From CAZSXS01 sp964611385 (lineage in GTDB: Bacteria; Bacillota; Clostridia; Lachnospirales; CAYPQA01), in contig CAZSXS010000001.1 of NCBI GenBank assembly GCA_964611385.1, positions 1 through 64,000 of the forward strand: 64,000 bases of DNA, in the 5' to 3' direction. The notes under the pieces were generated by a model. The model was not told where the DNA came from and ran no database searches. It saw only the letters and a program-made list of their open reading frames with translations. Shown piece by piece: positions 24,448 to 33,826 of this stretch. Every line of letters starts with the position of its first letter. Position 1 is the first letter of the stretch. The position numbers and the translations under genes were made by a program.

Positions 24448-26010
24448 CTATGCTTTTTTCTTTCTTGAAAACAAAATTTGAAAATCACTGATTTTTAAGC
24501 AACCGGTCAGCAAAATCATACAGAAGTACAAAAGGCCCAGAACCAATACCCCAACGCTCAGCTGGATGGATTTATATAGCTTTGGACTCAGATGAATCCA
24601 ATCCACATAAGCCAGTCTGCCAAAGATATAACGAGCCACCAAACCCGCTGCGGTAGCAGAGAGGGCCGGTTTTAAGAACCAGTTGGAAAAATCGAGCTCA
24701 AGCTCAATGGAACTCCTCAGCTTGCCGATTTCCATCATCAAAACGACGATTAGGCTAACAAACCACCCCAGCATAAAGGCATTAATGCCGTTGGTGGGAA
24801 CCAGAAAATAGATGGCCGCAATGTTGATAGCGGAGGAGATCAAGTTGATCTGGAAGATAAACACCTGATAACCAAGGCCGTTCAAAGCACCGGCCAAGAC
24901 GACCTGTATGTACATAAAAGGACACATCAACCCTAAAATAAAAAGCATGTTAGATATGTTTTGATTATACAGCAGTAGACCAAGCTCTTTTGAAAAAGCG
25001 GTAAACAAAGCAGCTGCACCCATGCCGGTTATAGAAGCAAACAACACTGAACGCGAAATCGTTCGAGTGATGCGCTTGTATTGTTTCAATGCGGAAGCTT
25101 CCGATACGGCCGGAACCAAAGAAACAGACAGAGAAGTCAAAAGAGCTGTCGGAAAGAAAATCAAAGGCATGGCCATACCAGAGATCTGGCCGAAAATGCT
25201 GATCGCCTCCGACTGGCTCATCCCGAACAGCTGAAGACGCTCGGGGATAAGAATATTTTCTACGGTGGACAGCAAGGAGCCTACGACCCGGTTGCCGGTC
25301 AGAGGCAGAGCCATGGATAGAATCAGCAGCAGGCTCGAAGCAGAGGATAGATTAGGGCGTGAATTGAGTTTGTTTTTATTTTTGAAACGGTAATAAGCAA
25401 ACAGTACAAAGGCTAGGGAAAAGGCTTCCTCAGCTACAGAACCAATCACCGCAACCATACAGGCATATTCCAGTCCTCTTGGGATAAAGCTTCCCGCCAA
25501 AAAATAAATCACGACCATTCGAATGGTCTGCTCAAAAACTTGATTCACGGCAGGAACCATCGTTTCCTGTAATCCAAGGAAGTATCCTCTGATACAAGAA
25601 CCCGCAGCCATGAAAGGGAAAGCTAAGGAAAGGATCCGTAAGGAAGTGATCGTCCGCGGGTCCTTAAAAATATACAGCCCAAAGTAATCTGCCATTAGAA
25701 AAAGAAGGATGCTTAAGGCAACCCCCACAGCAGTAGTCACTGCCACAGACTGCTTCAAGATCCGCCCCATGTTGCCGTACTCCCGCTTGGCTCGCTCCTG
25801 AGCTGTCAGCTTAGAAACTGTCGTCGAAAACCCAGAGCAGGAGATACTCCAGGCCAAGCTATAGATGGGCATGATCAGTTGATAAAGCCCCATGCCTTCA
25901 GCACCCATGATATTGGACATATAGATTCGATAAACAAACCCCAACAGCCTTGTGACGATCCCTGCCGTGGTTAATATTAAGGTTCCTTTAACAATGTTGC
26001 TTTTTCTCAT
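24448..26010 (-). CDS. spoVB: Stage V sporulation protein B-like polysaccharide flippase
   Basis: This 520-aa MOP-superfamily (MATE/MurJ-like) membrane protein has about 14 transmembrane segments. The N-terminus GTLILTTAGIVTRLLGFVYRIYMSNIMGAEGMGLYQL is the classic SpoVB/YtgP pattern. SpoVB moves peptidoglycan precursor for the spore cortex; paralogues YtgP and YkvU act in division or sporulation, so the exact role is uncertain. The ATG at 26010 has GCAGGAGGCCGGT upstream; an in-frame ATG at 26055 is less likely. It is divergent from the yqfC cluster. Confidence 0.9.
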   Translation of the reverse strand: MRKSNIVKGTLILTTAGIVTRLLGFVYRIYMSNIMGAEGMGLYQLIMPIYSLAWSISCSGFSTTVSKLTAQERAKREYGNMGRILKQSVAVTTAVGVALSILLFLMADYFGLYIFKDPRTITSLRILSLAFPFMAAGSCIRGYFLGLQETMVPAVNQVFEQTIRMVVIYFLAGSFIPRGLEYACMVAVIGSVAEEAFSLAFVLFAYYRFKNKNKLNSRPNLSSASSLLLILSMALPLTGNRVVGSLLSTVENILIPERLQLFGMSQSEAISIFGQISGMAMPLIFFPTALLTSLSVSLVPAVSEASALKQYKRITRTISRSVLFASITGMGAAALFTAFSKELGLLLYNQNISNMLFILGLMCPFMYIQVVLAGALNGLGYQVFIFQINLISSAINIAAIYFLVPTNGINAFMLGWFVSLIVVLMMEIGKLRSSIELELDFSNWFLKPALSATAAGLVARYIFGRLAYVDWIHLSPKLYKSIQLSVGVLVLGLLYFCMILLTGCLKISDFQILFSRKKKA

Positions 26011-26126
26011 ACCGGCCTCCTGCGCCAAATGAATTTGTCTATAAACTATATTCAAACAAGCTTTTAAGTATGTTTAACATATTTAACTTAAAAATCACAT
26101 ATGATAAACCAGAACTCCATTAGGTA

Positions 26127-26459
26127 ATGACTCTTGATTCTGTTTACGCAACGGAACAGAGTTGCCTGAAAAAGAGGGAAGATGAGACTGAGTTGATTAA
26201 AAATGGAATTCAAAAAATGATGAAGCTACTGGAGCTGCCCAACGAAGTTGTTTTGGATGTGCCGCTTTGTACTTTAGTCGGGAAAGGTCAGTTAAACATA
26301 GAGAATTTCAAAAATATCGTAGAATTTACAGACAAGCTAATCCGAATCAACACAACTGTGGGCCTCCTAAAGATCGAGGGCGTCAACCTCTCAGTGAAGC
26401 AAATCACCGCTGAGGCGGTATCCATCAAGGGCATTGTGAAGCGGCTAGAGTTTATATAG
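26127..26459 (+). CDS. yqfC: Sporulation protein YqfC family
   Basis: This 110-aa protein shows the YabP/YqfC fold pattern KLLELPNEVVLDVPLCTLVGKGQLNIENFKNIVEFTDKLIRINTTVG. Family members are mother-cell sporulation proteins under sigma-E in B. subtilis. The first codon is uncertain: the ATG at 26127 has a poor ribosome binding site, and an in-frame TTG at 26193 would give a size closer to B. subtilis YqfC. It is directly followed by yqfD, as usual. Confidence 0.85.
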   Translation: MTLDSVYATEQSCLKKREDETELIKNGIQKMMKLLELPNEVVLDVPLCTLVGKGQLNIENFKNIVEFTDKLIRINTTVGLLKIEGVNLSVKQITAEAVSIKGIVKRLEFI

Positions 26460-26487
26460 AAGCGGCAGAGCCGCAGATGGAGGTTTT

Positions 26488-27690
26488 ATGTTGCTTTTTT
26501 TGTGGAATTACTTGCGCGGATATGTTATGATAGAAGTATCGGGGACAACGATAGAGCGCTTTATCAATATCAGCGCGCATAAAGGGATTTATCTTTGGGA
26601 TCTGTACCGATATGAAAACAAGAAGGGCGAAAGCTGTGTGCGCATGAAGGTCAGCATACAGGGCTTCAAAAATCTGCACACGATCTCAAAAAAATCTGGC
26701 TGTAAGCTGCGTATCGTTTCAAAGAATGGTTCTCCCTTCGTCCTGTACCGTTACCGAAAGCGGAAGCTTTTTTTGGGTGGCTTTCTTTTTTTCATTGGCA
26801 TCTTATATTTCTTAACTTCTTTTCTTTGGCTGGTTCGTATTGAAGGTACGAAGCGGATCAACCGGGAAGAATTGCAACGCTTTTGTGCTCAGGAAGGTTT
26901 AAAGCCGGGGGTGTATAAGAGTAAAATCGACGCCAAGGATTTGGAAACAAAATTAATGAAGCAATTTCCCGATATTTCTTGGGTAAATGTACATATTAAA
27001 GGAACGACCGCAAACATCTCTCTTACTGAAATCATTCCTAGGGCCCCCATCAAGGACACAAAGACACCCAGTAATATTGTTGCCAAAAAGGATGGCTTGA
27101 TCTATAGTATGGTGACCATCGCCGGGACACCCCTAGTGAAGGAAAAAGACGTGGTCAGGAAGGGAGATCTGCTGGTCAGCGGAGAGCTACTTGTAAAATC
27201 TGATGAAACTGGTATAATAACAGAAAGAGTGCGGGCGCAAGCAGAAATATATGCACTTTTATATGAGGAGCTTTCCTTTAAAATTCCCTTTGACTATGTA
27301 GAAAAGGAGTATAGTGAGGAGACAAAGAAGCGGTATTATATCAGCATACTGGGGAAAGAGTTTTTCAGGTTTAACTGGAAGATGCCCTTTAAACATTTTG
27401 AAATCAAAACCTCTAGAACCCAATTGAAGCTGGGGGAGGATTACCCCTTGCCCATCATTTTGTTTACCCAAACCTATAAGCCCTTTACGCCCCAGCCCAA
27501 AAAGCTGGACCTTTATCAAGCGATGGAGCTTGCAGAACGAATGGTAACAGGACGAATTGTGCGGGAATTTGATATCAATACCGACGTACTGGATAAAAAA
27601 ATAACAACCTCTGTGAGCGATACGCACTTATATGTAAATGCTTCAATCACCACCATAGAACGAATCGACGAAGAAAGTGTACTAGAGTAA
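26488..27690 (+). CDS. yqfD: Sporulation protein YqfD
   Basis: This 400-aa protein has an N-terminal cytoplasmic part (MLLFLWNYLRGYVMIEVSG), a transmembrane segment (about residues 93-113, LFLGGFLFFIGILYFLTSFLWLV) and an extracytoplasmic part with a POTRA-like segment (VRIEGTKRINREELQRFCAQEGL). YqfD is needed for forespore development, with SpoIVFA-like or assembly roles proposed. GATGGAGGTTTT precedes the start. It sits between yqfC and phoH. Confidence 0.92.
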   Translation: MLLFLWNYLRGYVMIEVSGTTIERFINISAHKGIYLWDLYRYENKKGESCVRMKVSIQGFKNLHTISKKSGCKLRIVSKNGSPFVLYRYRKRKLFLGGFLFFIGILYFLTSFLWLVRIEGTKRINREELQRFCAQEGLKPGVYKSKIDAKDLETKLMKQFPDISWVNVHIKGTTANISLTEIIPRAPIKDTKTPSNIVAKKDGLIYSMVTIAGTPLVKEKDVVRKGDLLVSGELLVKSDETGIITERVRAQAEIYALLYEELSFKIPFDYVEKEYSEETKKRYYISILGKEFFRFNWKMPFKHFEIKTSRTQLKLGEDYPLPIILFTQTYKPFTPQPKKLDLYQAMELAERMVTGRIVREFDINTDVLDKKITTSVSDTHLYVNASITTIERIDEESVLE

Positions 27691-27794
27691 ATTTTCAGCT
27701 TTTGCTAAAAGCAAACTATCTTGTTAAAATGCAACTATTTTGTTAAAAAGCAAACAAAGGATAAATCCGTTAAATGCGAGAGGAGAACGACGAA

Positions 27795-28949
27795 ATGGAA
27801 CCGAAGCAGGAACAAATAATCGAAACCAAAAGCCTGAGCATTTCAAACGAGTTGATCGGAGCCGTGTTTGGGAAGCTAGATGAAAACGTTAAGAAAATCG
27901 AAAAGGAATTGAAGGTAAGAATTGTAAACCGTGCAGACAGTGTTCAAATCATGGGCGAAAAGGCAAATGCGGAAAAATCCTTTGAACTGCTAAAGCACTT
28001 GGTACAAATGAGTCAAAAGGGTGAAATTGTTACAGCACAGCGGGTAGACTACATGATCAATATGCTGGCGGAGAAAAGCCAGGATTTTGAGCGCGAGTTA
28101 GCCGATGTCAGCAACTTGAGCGAAAGCGTCTTGTGTGTTAGCATATCCGGCCGACCCATTACCCCTAAGACGCTGGGTCAAAAGAATTATATTGATGCCA
28201 TCAAAAAGAATACCATTGTTTTCGGTGTCGGCCCAGCCGGAACAGGGAAAACCTACCTCGCCATGGCCTTAGCCATCACCGCTTTCAAAAGCAATCTGGT
28301 AAATCGGATTATTTTAACCCGCCCTGCTATAGAAGCCGGAGAGAAGCTTGGTTTTTTGCCTGGGGACTTGCAACAAAAAGTGGATCCTTATTTGCGTCCC
28401 TTATACGATGCCTTGCATGAAATTATGGGTGCTGAGAGTTTCCAAAAGAATGTTGAAAAGGGACTGATTGAGGTAGCCCCCTTGGCTTATATGCGCGGCA
28501 GAACCTTGGATAATGCCTTCATTGTCCTGGACGAAGCGCAAAACACCACTCCGGAACAAATGAAAATGTTTCTGACCCGAATCGGCTATGGCTCAAAGGC
28601 CGTAGTAACCGGAGATGTTACCCAAATTGACCTTCCACCGGACAAAACCTCTGGATTGAAGGATGCTATCCGAATTTTAAAAGACATAGACGATATTGCC
28701 ATCGTAACCTTGACGAACCGCGATGTCGTCCGCCACCCCTTAATTCAAAAAATTATCAAGGCCTATGATAAAGACCACACCACTGATAAAGAACGCAGCT
28801 ACGATAGAGACAGAACCCATGACAGAGATCGCAATTACGATAGAGACAGAGCCCACGATAGAGACCGATTTCATGACAGAGATAGAGCGCATGATAGAGA
28901 CCGAGCATATGATAGAGACAGAACCTACGACAAAGATAAAAAACGCTAA
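27795..28949 (+). CDS. phoH: PhoH-family ATPase with an unusual Asp/Arg repeat tail
   Basis: This 384-aa protein has a KH-like N-terminus and a P-loop ATPase/RNA-helicase-like core: VFGVGPAGTGKTYLAMALA (Walker A), ILTRPAIEAGEKLGFLPGDL and AFIVLDEAQNTTPEQMKMFL (Walker B). Most PhoH proteins stop soon after VVRHPLIQKII. Here about 55 more residues form hexapeptides of the type DRDRAH (roughly nine units, from 28773). The repeat is encoded by an 18-bp tandem array. The ATG at 27795 has GAGAGGAGAACG upstream; an earlier ATG at 27774 is weaker. PhoH acts with YbeY in RNA metabolism in some bacteria. Confidence 0.93.
   Translation: MEPKQEQIIETKSLSISNELIGAVFGKLDENVKKIEKELKVRIVNRADSVQIMGEKANAEKSFELLKHLVQMSQKGEIVTAQRVDYMINMLAEKSQDFERELADVSNLSESVLCVSISGRPITPKTLGQKNYIDAIKKNTIVFGVGPAGTGKTYLAMALAITAFKSNLVNRIILTRPAIEAGEKLGFLPGDLQQKVDPYLRPLYDALHEIMGAESFQKNVEKGLIEVAPLAYMRGRTLDNAFIVLDEAQNTTPEQMKMFLTRIGYGSKAVVTGDVTQIDLPPDKTSGLKDAIRILKDIDDIAIVTLTNRDVVRHPLIQKIIKAYDKDHTTDKERSYDRDRTHDRDRNYDRDRAHDRDRFHDRDRAHDRDRAYDRDRTYDKDKKR
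28773..28946 (+). repeat. 18-bp in-frame tandem array at the 3' end of phoH
   Basis: GATAGAGACAGAGCCCAC-type units repeat about nine times with scattered substitutions and encode DRDR-(A/T/N/F)-(H/Y). The units are too even to come from ordinary coding drift and suggest slippage or unequal exchange. Confidence 0.85.
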
Positions 28950-28961
28950 GAGGTGAGCGTA

Positions 28962-31055
28962 GTGAAATCAATAGTAAAAAAGAACCGATTTGTCATTATT
29001 CTGGTACTTCTTGCCTTTTTCATCACCATTGCAATTGTCTTAAGCGGAGCCTATATCAGCGAGGGTTACACCGTTTCCATTGATGAGCCCTCCGACAAAC
29101 TGATTAAATCACCAAGAAAAATTGAGAATAAGATTGCCACAGAGCGAAACAAAGAAGCGGCGGAAGCAGCCGCTCAAAACATGAAACCGCTTCTAAAGCT
29201 AGAGCAATCCATCAATGATGTGGTGTTGGAACGAATCAGCGAGTTTGTTGATACCATATTTGAGCTACGGAAAGCGCATGTGGATTTTTTTGTTCCATCT
29301 GACGAAGAATCAAGCGAAACTGCAAGCCCCAACGCCAACCCTCTCAGTCTTCCGAAACTGACAGTGGCTCTTACGGATGAACAGGTAACGAAGCTTCTGT
29401 CTATGGATACTGCCTCTTTTAATACTTTTAATGAAGACCTGATCAAAATCACAAGTGTAGTTTTAGAAGCCGGCGTGCAAGAGGTGGATACAAAGACCCT
29501 CTTGTTTTTGCGCGGTGAGATACAAAAGCTAATTAAGGATGCAGCTTTGGAGGAAATAGCCTATAAAATCATCCCTACTTTTTTAGAGCCTAACTATGTC
29601 GTAGATGATGAAGCAACCTTTCGGGCCAGAAAGGAAAGGGCAGAGGACTATGAAATCATATACTATTTAAAGGGCCAAACCATTGTCAACGAGGGAGACA
29701 TCATCACCAAAGAAGCATATAGCGCTCTGGATTCTTTGGGCCTAATTAGCAAGAGCTTTTATCAAAACTTGGTACCTGTTTTCGGTGTTACCTTTATTGT
29801 ATTGATTTCTTTTATTCTTGTGTTGAGCTATATTTATTACTTCAACCCCTCTATGGTTGGTAATCGAAAGGAAACGCTTTTATTTTTCACGCTGTACCTT
29901 TCCTGTATTGTCATTACTCGATTTTTTGTCGGTTTAAATTATCAGGTGATTCCCATTTTGGTTTTCACACTCCTTACAGCAATCCTTCTGGACGCAAGAT
30001 TAGCAGTGGTTTTCAATTTGTGCCTTACCTTAATTTGCATGTACATATACCGTGGTGGTTTAGATTTCCTAATCTTTTATTCACTGAGCGGTATCTGTAT
30101 TTCTATTTTGTCAAAGCATACAACTGAGCGAAACAAAATCCTTTTGGTGGGGATTGTCGTTTCCTTATTTAACTTTGTCATTTCCTTTGGAATCTATCTG
30201 CTGTTGGAAAAGGAGTATTCCATCCAAGCTTTATATAATTCCATCCTGTCCGCTTTAAGTGGTATTTTTGTCGTTGTCATTGCCATCGGAAGCCTGCCTT
30301 TCTGGGAAGCCACCTTTGGAATAGTCACCATGATCAAGCTCCTGGATTTAATCAATCCCAACAATCCTATCCTGAGGCGCATGACCATTGAGGCCACCGG
30401 AACCTACAACCACAGTCTGATTGTTGCAAATCTGGCTGAGACGGCCGCAGCGGATATTGGAGCCAATCCCATCTTGGCCAGAGTTGGGGGGTATTTTCAC
30501 GATATTGGAAAGCTACGCTATCCCCAGTATTTTTCGGAGAACCAGCTAGGAACCAACCCTCATGATGAAATGGATCCCTTTAGCAGCGCACAAGTGATTC
30601 AGAGTCATGTGAGCTATGGATTGGAGCTGGCGGAAACCCATAAGCTCCCCAAGGTTATTAAGGACATTATTGAACAGCATCACGGTAACACCTTGGTACA
30701 GTATTTTTTATACAAATACCAGGAAGCCAATCCTGAAATCAAAGTAAACGAAAAAGAATTCCGATACCCCTATTCGATCCCAAATTTTAAGGAAGCGGCC
30801 ATTATTATGCTGGCAGATACGGTGGAAGCCGCTGTCCGTTCCATCGACCCCGCAAACAAAACCCAGGACGAAATTGAAACCTTTGTGAGTATATTAATAA
30901 AGAACAAACTGGATGACGGACAGCTTACAGACAGCTTTTTAACGCTCAAGGATATTAAGACCATTGCAAACTCTTTTATGAGGGTGTTTAAGGGGATGTA
31001 TCATCACCGGGTTGCCTATCCGACGGCGAAAAAGCCACCGCAAAAAAGCCAGTAA
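28962..31055 (+). CDS. pgpH: 7TM-HD cyclic di-AMP phosphodiesterase (YqfF/PgpH family)
   Basis: This 697-aa membrane protein has an N-terminal anchor, an extracellular domain (about residues 40-270), seven transmembrane helices (about 275-460) and a cytoplasmic HD domain: NHSLIVANLAE, YFHDIGKLRYPQYF and QHHGNTLVQYF carry the metal ligands. PgpH hydrolyses c-di-AMP to pApA. A GTG start at 28962 has AAGAGGTGA at good distance; the GTG at 28953 overlaps it. It sits in the usual phoH-yqfF-ybeY order. Confidence 0.92.
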   Translation: MKSIVKKNRFVIILVLLAFFITIAIVLSGAYISEGYTVSIDEPSDKLIKSPRKIENKIATERNKEAAEAAAQNMKPLLKLEQSINDVVLERISEFVDTIFELRKAHVDFFVPSDEESSETASPNANPLSLPKLTVALTDEQVTKLLSMDTASFNTFNEDLIKITSVVLEAGVQEVDTKTLLFLRGEIQKLIKDAALEEIAYKIIPTFLEPNYVVDDEATFRARKERAEDYEIIYYLKGQTIVNEGDIITKEAYSALDSLGLISKSFYQNLVPVFGVTFIVLISFILVLSYIYYFNPSMVGNRKETLLFFTLYLSCIVITRFFVGLNYQVIPILVFTLLTAILLDARLAVVFNLCLTLICMYIYRGGLDFLIFYSLSGICISILSKHTTERNKILLVGIVVSLFNFVISFGIYLLLEKEYSIQALYNSILSALSGIFVVVIAIGSLPFWEATFGIVTMIKLLDLINPNNPILRRMTIEATGTYNHSLIVANLAETAAADIGANPILARVGGYFHDIGKLRYPQYFSENQLGTNPHDEMDPFSSAQVIQSHVSYGLELAETHKLPKVIKDIIEQHHGNTLVQYFLYKYQEANPEIKVNEKEFRYPYSIPNFKEAAIIMLADTVEAAVRSIDPANKTQDEIETFVSILIKNKLDDGQLTDSFLTLKDIKTIANSFMRVFKGMYHHRVAYPTAKKPPQKSQ

Positions 31056-31067
31056 TAGGGGGTTAAT

Positions 31068-31550
31068 ATGATTATTTTTGAAAATAGCACAGACACAGCA
31101 CTGACGGAAGCCTTGCAAAACCAGATGGAAAAAGTGATTTTGCTGAGCTTGCAGGATTTTCCAGATAGTGAAGTTTGCGTCAGTTTTGTTTCAGAGAAAG
31201 ATATTCAAGTTTTAAACAAGGATTATAGAGGAATCGACCGTGTGACAGACGTGCTTTCCTTTCAGCAGTATGTGGGGGAAGAGCTAGACGCGATCAGCAA
31301 AACTAAAAGCCAAGAACCTATCTTGTTGGGCGATATCGTCATTTGCCTGGATGTGGCAAAGCGTCAAGCGGAGAATTATGGTCACAGCTTAGAAAGAGAG
31401 CTTTGCTTTTTATGTGTTCATGGAACACTTCATCTTTTGGGCTACGACCATGAGGATAACCACGGCGAGGAATCCCAGGAAGAAAATGAAAACTGTGAAA
31501 TGTTTCAGCTTCAGGAAAGAATTTTGAAAACGGCAGGTGTTAGCAGATGA
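31068..31550 (+). CDS. ybeY: Endoribonuclease YbeY (16S rRNA maturation)
   Basis: This 160-aa metalloprotein carries the zinc motif HGTLHLLGYDHED (H-x3-H-x5-H) and NKDYRGIDRVTDVLSF. YbeY processes the 3' end of 16S rRNA and helps ribosome quality control. AATAGGGGGTTAAT precedes the start. The stop overlaps the start of the DUF3048 gene (ATGA). Confidence 0.95.
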   Translation: MIIFENSTDTALTEALQNQMEKVILLSLQDFPDSEVCVSFVSEKDIQVLNKDYRGIDRVTDVLSFQQYVGEELDAISKTKSQEPILLGDIVICLDVAKRQAENYGHSLERELCFLCVHGTLHLLGYDHEDNHGEESQEENENCEMFQLQERILKTAGVSR

Positions 31551-32701
31551 AAAGATTTTTAAGTAAAGCAGTTCAAATGGGCTTGATTCTGACCCTTATT
31601 TTTTCAGTCGGTTGTAAGAAGACACCAACCAGTTCTATTGACCAACCTGTAAATTCAGAAACGGTAAGCGGAACCAGCAAGCCCTCTTCCTCAAAGAACC
31701 CTAGCTCTGCAAGTCCTTCGCCTTCTGCAAGCCCCAAAATTACTTCACAGCTTTCAGTTTATACCACAGAGGTGCCGGAGGAAACGGTTCCCAGTCTCTT
31801 TACCGGTATTCCGATTTATAAGAGCTTTCTGAACAAAAGGCCTGTTGCCGTGGTCATCAATAACCTGCCGAAAGCCCTGCCCCAAAGTGGAATTTCCCAA
31901 GCCGACATCATCTATGAAGTGCTAGTAGAAGGGGACATCACTCGGCTTGTTGCAGTTTTTCAGGACTACAACTCTGGAAAAATCGGACCTGTTCGAAGTA
32001 CCAGAGAGTATTTTGCTGACTTTGCCTTGGATAACAGTGCCATCCTTGTTCATCATGGGGGCAGCGAAACCGGCAAAGCAGCTATAAAAAATTATAGCGT
32101 TAATAATCTGGACGGAATGCAACTGGAGGGAAAGACCTTTTGGCGGGATCCGGAGCGGATGAAACAAAGCGGTATGTATGAACATAGCTCCTACACCGAT
32201 ACTCAGCGCTTGAATGCGGCCATTGCCCAGTACAAGTATGCGGATACGATCAATGAGGAACCGAGGTTTCTGTTTTATGACAAGCTCACGGAGCTAAACA
32301 ACTCGGAATCAGCCAATACAGTGCGGGTCACTTATTCCGCTTCTCAAAACGGCGTATTTGAATACGATAAAAGCACTGGCCTTTACCTACGATATCAAGG
32401 AAAGGGCAGCGATGTGCATGTGGATGAGGAGACTGGAAAGCAGCTTAGTGTTGCCAATGTTATTGTCCAGCTGGTGAGCATGAAAATCGTTGACAATGAG
32501 GGGCGGCGCTCCTTGACGCTCGTTAGCGAGGGGAAGGGTTATCTGGCCACTGCCGGTACTGTTGTGCCTATTACTTGGAAAAAAGGTAGCCACAAAGCAC
32601 CCACCGAGTGGTATTTTGAAGATGGAACCCCCATTACCTTAAACAAGGGAAAAACCTGGATCAATGTTTTTCAAAGCAATGGGAAGGTTAGTTTTGAATA
32701 A
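31547..32701 (+). CDS. DUF3048 (YerB-like) lipoprotein
   Basis: This 384-aa protein has a lipoprotein signal (LILTLIFSVGC, lipobox cysteine near residue 23) and a Ser/Pro-rich linker. The DUF3048 domain follows: RPVAVVINNLPKALPQSGISQADIIYEVLVEGDITRLVAVFQ, GPVRSTREYFADFA, and a C-terminal part with WYFEDGTPITLNKGKTWINVF. It acts outside the membrane; the molecular role is unknown. It replaces the dgkA/cdd genes that often lie between ybeY and era in Firmicutes. Confidence 0.88.
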   Translation: MKRFLSKAVQMGLILTLIFSVGCKKTPTSSIDQPVNSETVSGTSKPSSSKNPSSASPSPSASPKITSQLSVYTTEVPEETVPSLFTGIPIYKSFLNKRPVAVVINNLPKALPQSGISQADIIYEVLVEGDITRLVAVFQDYNSGKIGPVRSTREYFADFALDNSAILVHHGGSETGKAAIKNYSVNNLDGMQLEGKTFWRDPERMKQSGMYEHSSYTDTQRLNAAIAQYKYADTINEEPRFLFYDKLTELNNSESANTVRVTYSASQNGVFEYDKSTGLYLRYQGKGSDVHVDEETGKQLSVANVIVQLVSMKIVDNEGRRSLTLVSEGKGYLATAGTVVPITWKKGSHKAPTEWYFEDGTPITLNKGKTWINVFQSNGKVSFE

Positions 32702-32732
32702 TAAATAGCAGCTATGGCTGTTTGGAGGAAAA

Positions 32733-33644
32733 ATGTCTAACAAAAGTAAATTTTATTCCGGTTTTATATCCATCATCGGGCGGCCCAATGTTGGAAAATC
32801 CACGCTTATGAACAGCCTGATTGGAGAAAAGCTGGCCATCGTGTCCGACAAGCCCCAAACCACAAGAAACAAGATTCAATGTATACTGACCACAGAGGAT
32901 TTTCAGGCTGTTTTCATTGATACGCCGGGGATACACAAGCCCCATTCCAAGCTGGGAAGCTTTATGGTGAATACAGCCTTGGAGGCCCTTAACGAAGTGG
33001 ATATTATTCTGTATGTAGTAGAGCCGGAAAACAAGGTTTTGGCTATGGATAAGGGAATCATTGAGCGTCTAAGCCAGATCGACACCCCCGTATTTTTGTT
33101 GATCAACAAGATCGACAAAACGGACAAGCCAGCCCTTTTAAATGTGATTGAAACCTTCCGCAATGAAACGCCCTTTGAGTATGCCCAAATCATTCCTATT
33201 TCCGCTGCAAAGGGGGAGAACATGGAGGCGCTCTTGACGAGCATTAAGACGTATCTGCCAGAGGGTCCTCAGTACTTTCCCGAGGACAGCATTACCGATC
33301 AGCCAGAGCGACAGTTGGTTGCAGAGCTGATCCGAGAAAAGGCTTTGCAACTTTTGGATGAAGAACTTCCTCACGGTACAGCAGTGGAGATTTTGTCCAT
33401 GAAAAAAAGGCCCAACAAGGACCTGGTGGATATTTCAGCGAACATCTATTGCGAAAGGGATTCACATAAGGGCATGATCATCGGCAAGGGCGGTAAACTG
33501 CTCAAAGAGCTGGGCACAAGAGCCAGAACCGACATCACTCGACTACTGGGCAGTCCGGTTTACCTGGAGCTTTGGGTAAAGGTCAAGAAAAATTGGCGTG
33601 ATAATGAGTTTATGTTGAAAAACTTTGGCTATGAAAGAGAATAG
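32733..33644 (+). CDS. era: GTPase Era
   Basis: This 303-aa GTPase binds the 3' end of 16S rRNA during 30S assembly. G motifs are GRPNVGKSTLMN (G1), QTTRNKIQC (G2), DTPGIHKP (G3) and NKIDKTDK (G4). The C-terminal KH domain shows IYCERDSHKGMIIGKGGKLLKELG. GGAGGAAAA precedes the start. R1 copy e follows the stop. Confidence 0.97.
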   Translation: MSNKSKFYSGFISIIGRPNVGKSTLMNSLIGEKLAIVSDKPQTTRNKIQCILTTEDFQAVFIDTPGIHKPHSKLGSFMVNTALEALNEVDIILYVVEPENKVLAMDKGIIERLSQIDTPVFLLINKIDKTDKPALLNVIETFRNETPFEYAQIIPISAAKGENMEALLTSIKTYLPEGPQYFPEDSITDQPERQLVAELIREKALQLLDEELPHGTAVEILSMKKRPNKDLVDISANIYCERDSHKGMIIGKGGKLLKELGTRARTDITRLLGSPVYLELWVKVKKNWRDNEFMLKNFGYERE

Positions 33645-33689
33645 ATAATAGAGCTCTTTTAATTTCTGTGAAATAATATCTAACCCACG

Positions 33690-33794
33690 TCCGGCTTTTT
33701 TGAAAGATGAGGATGGGGGGTGTGGGGGGAAGGAGAAGAAAACTTTTTCGCCGTTTGAAAAAAGTTTTCTTCTCCTTCCCCCCACGGTCTTTAA
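33690..33794 (+). repeat. R1 dispersed double-hairpin element, copy e
   Basis: CCGGCTTTTTTGAAAGATGAGG begins the copy (33691). The palindrome at 33722-33785 has arms GTGGGGGGAAGGAGAAGAAAAC and the complement around GCCGTTTG. It shares its arm type with copy b, not copy a. Confidence 0.88.
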
Positions 33795-33826
33795 ATAAAA
33801 TGCGCTAGACGCAAAGGGAGATTAGA

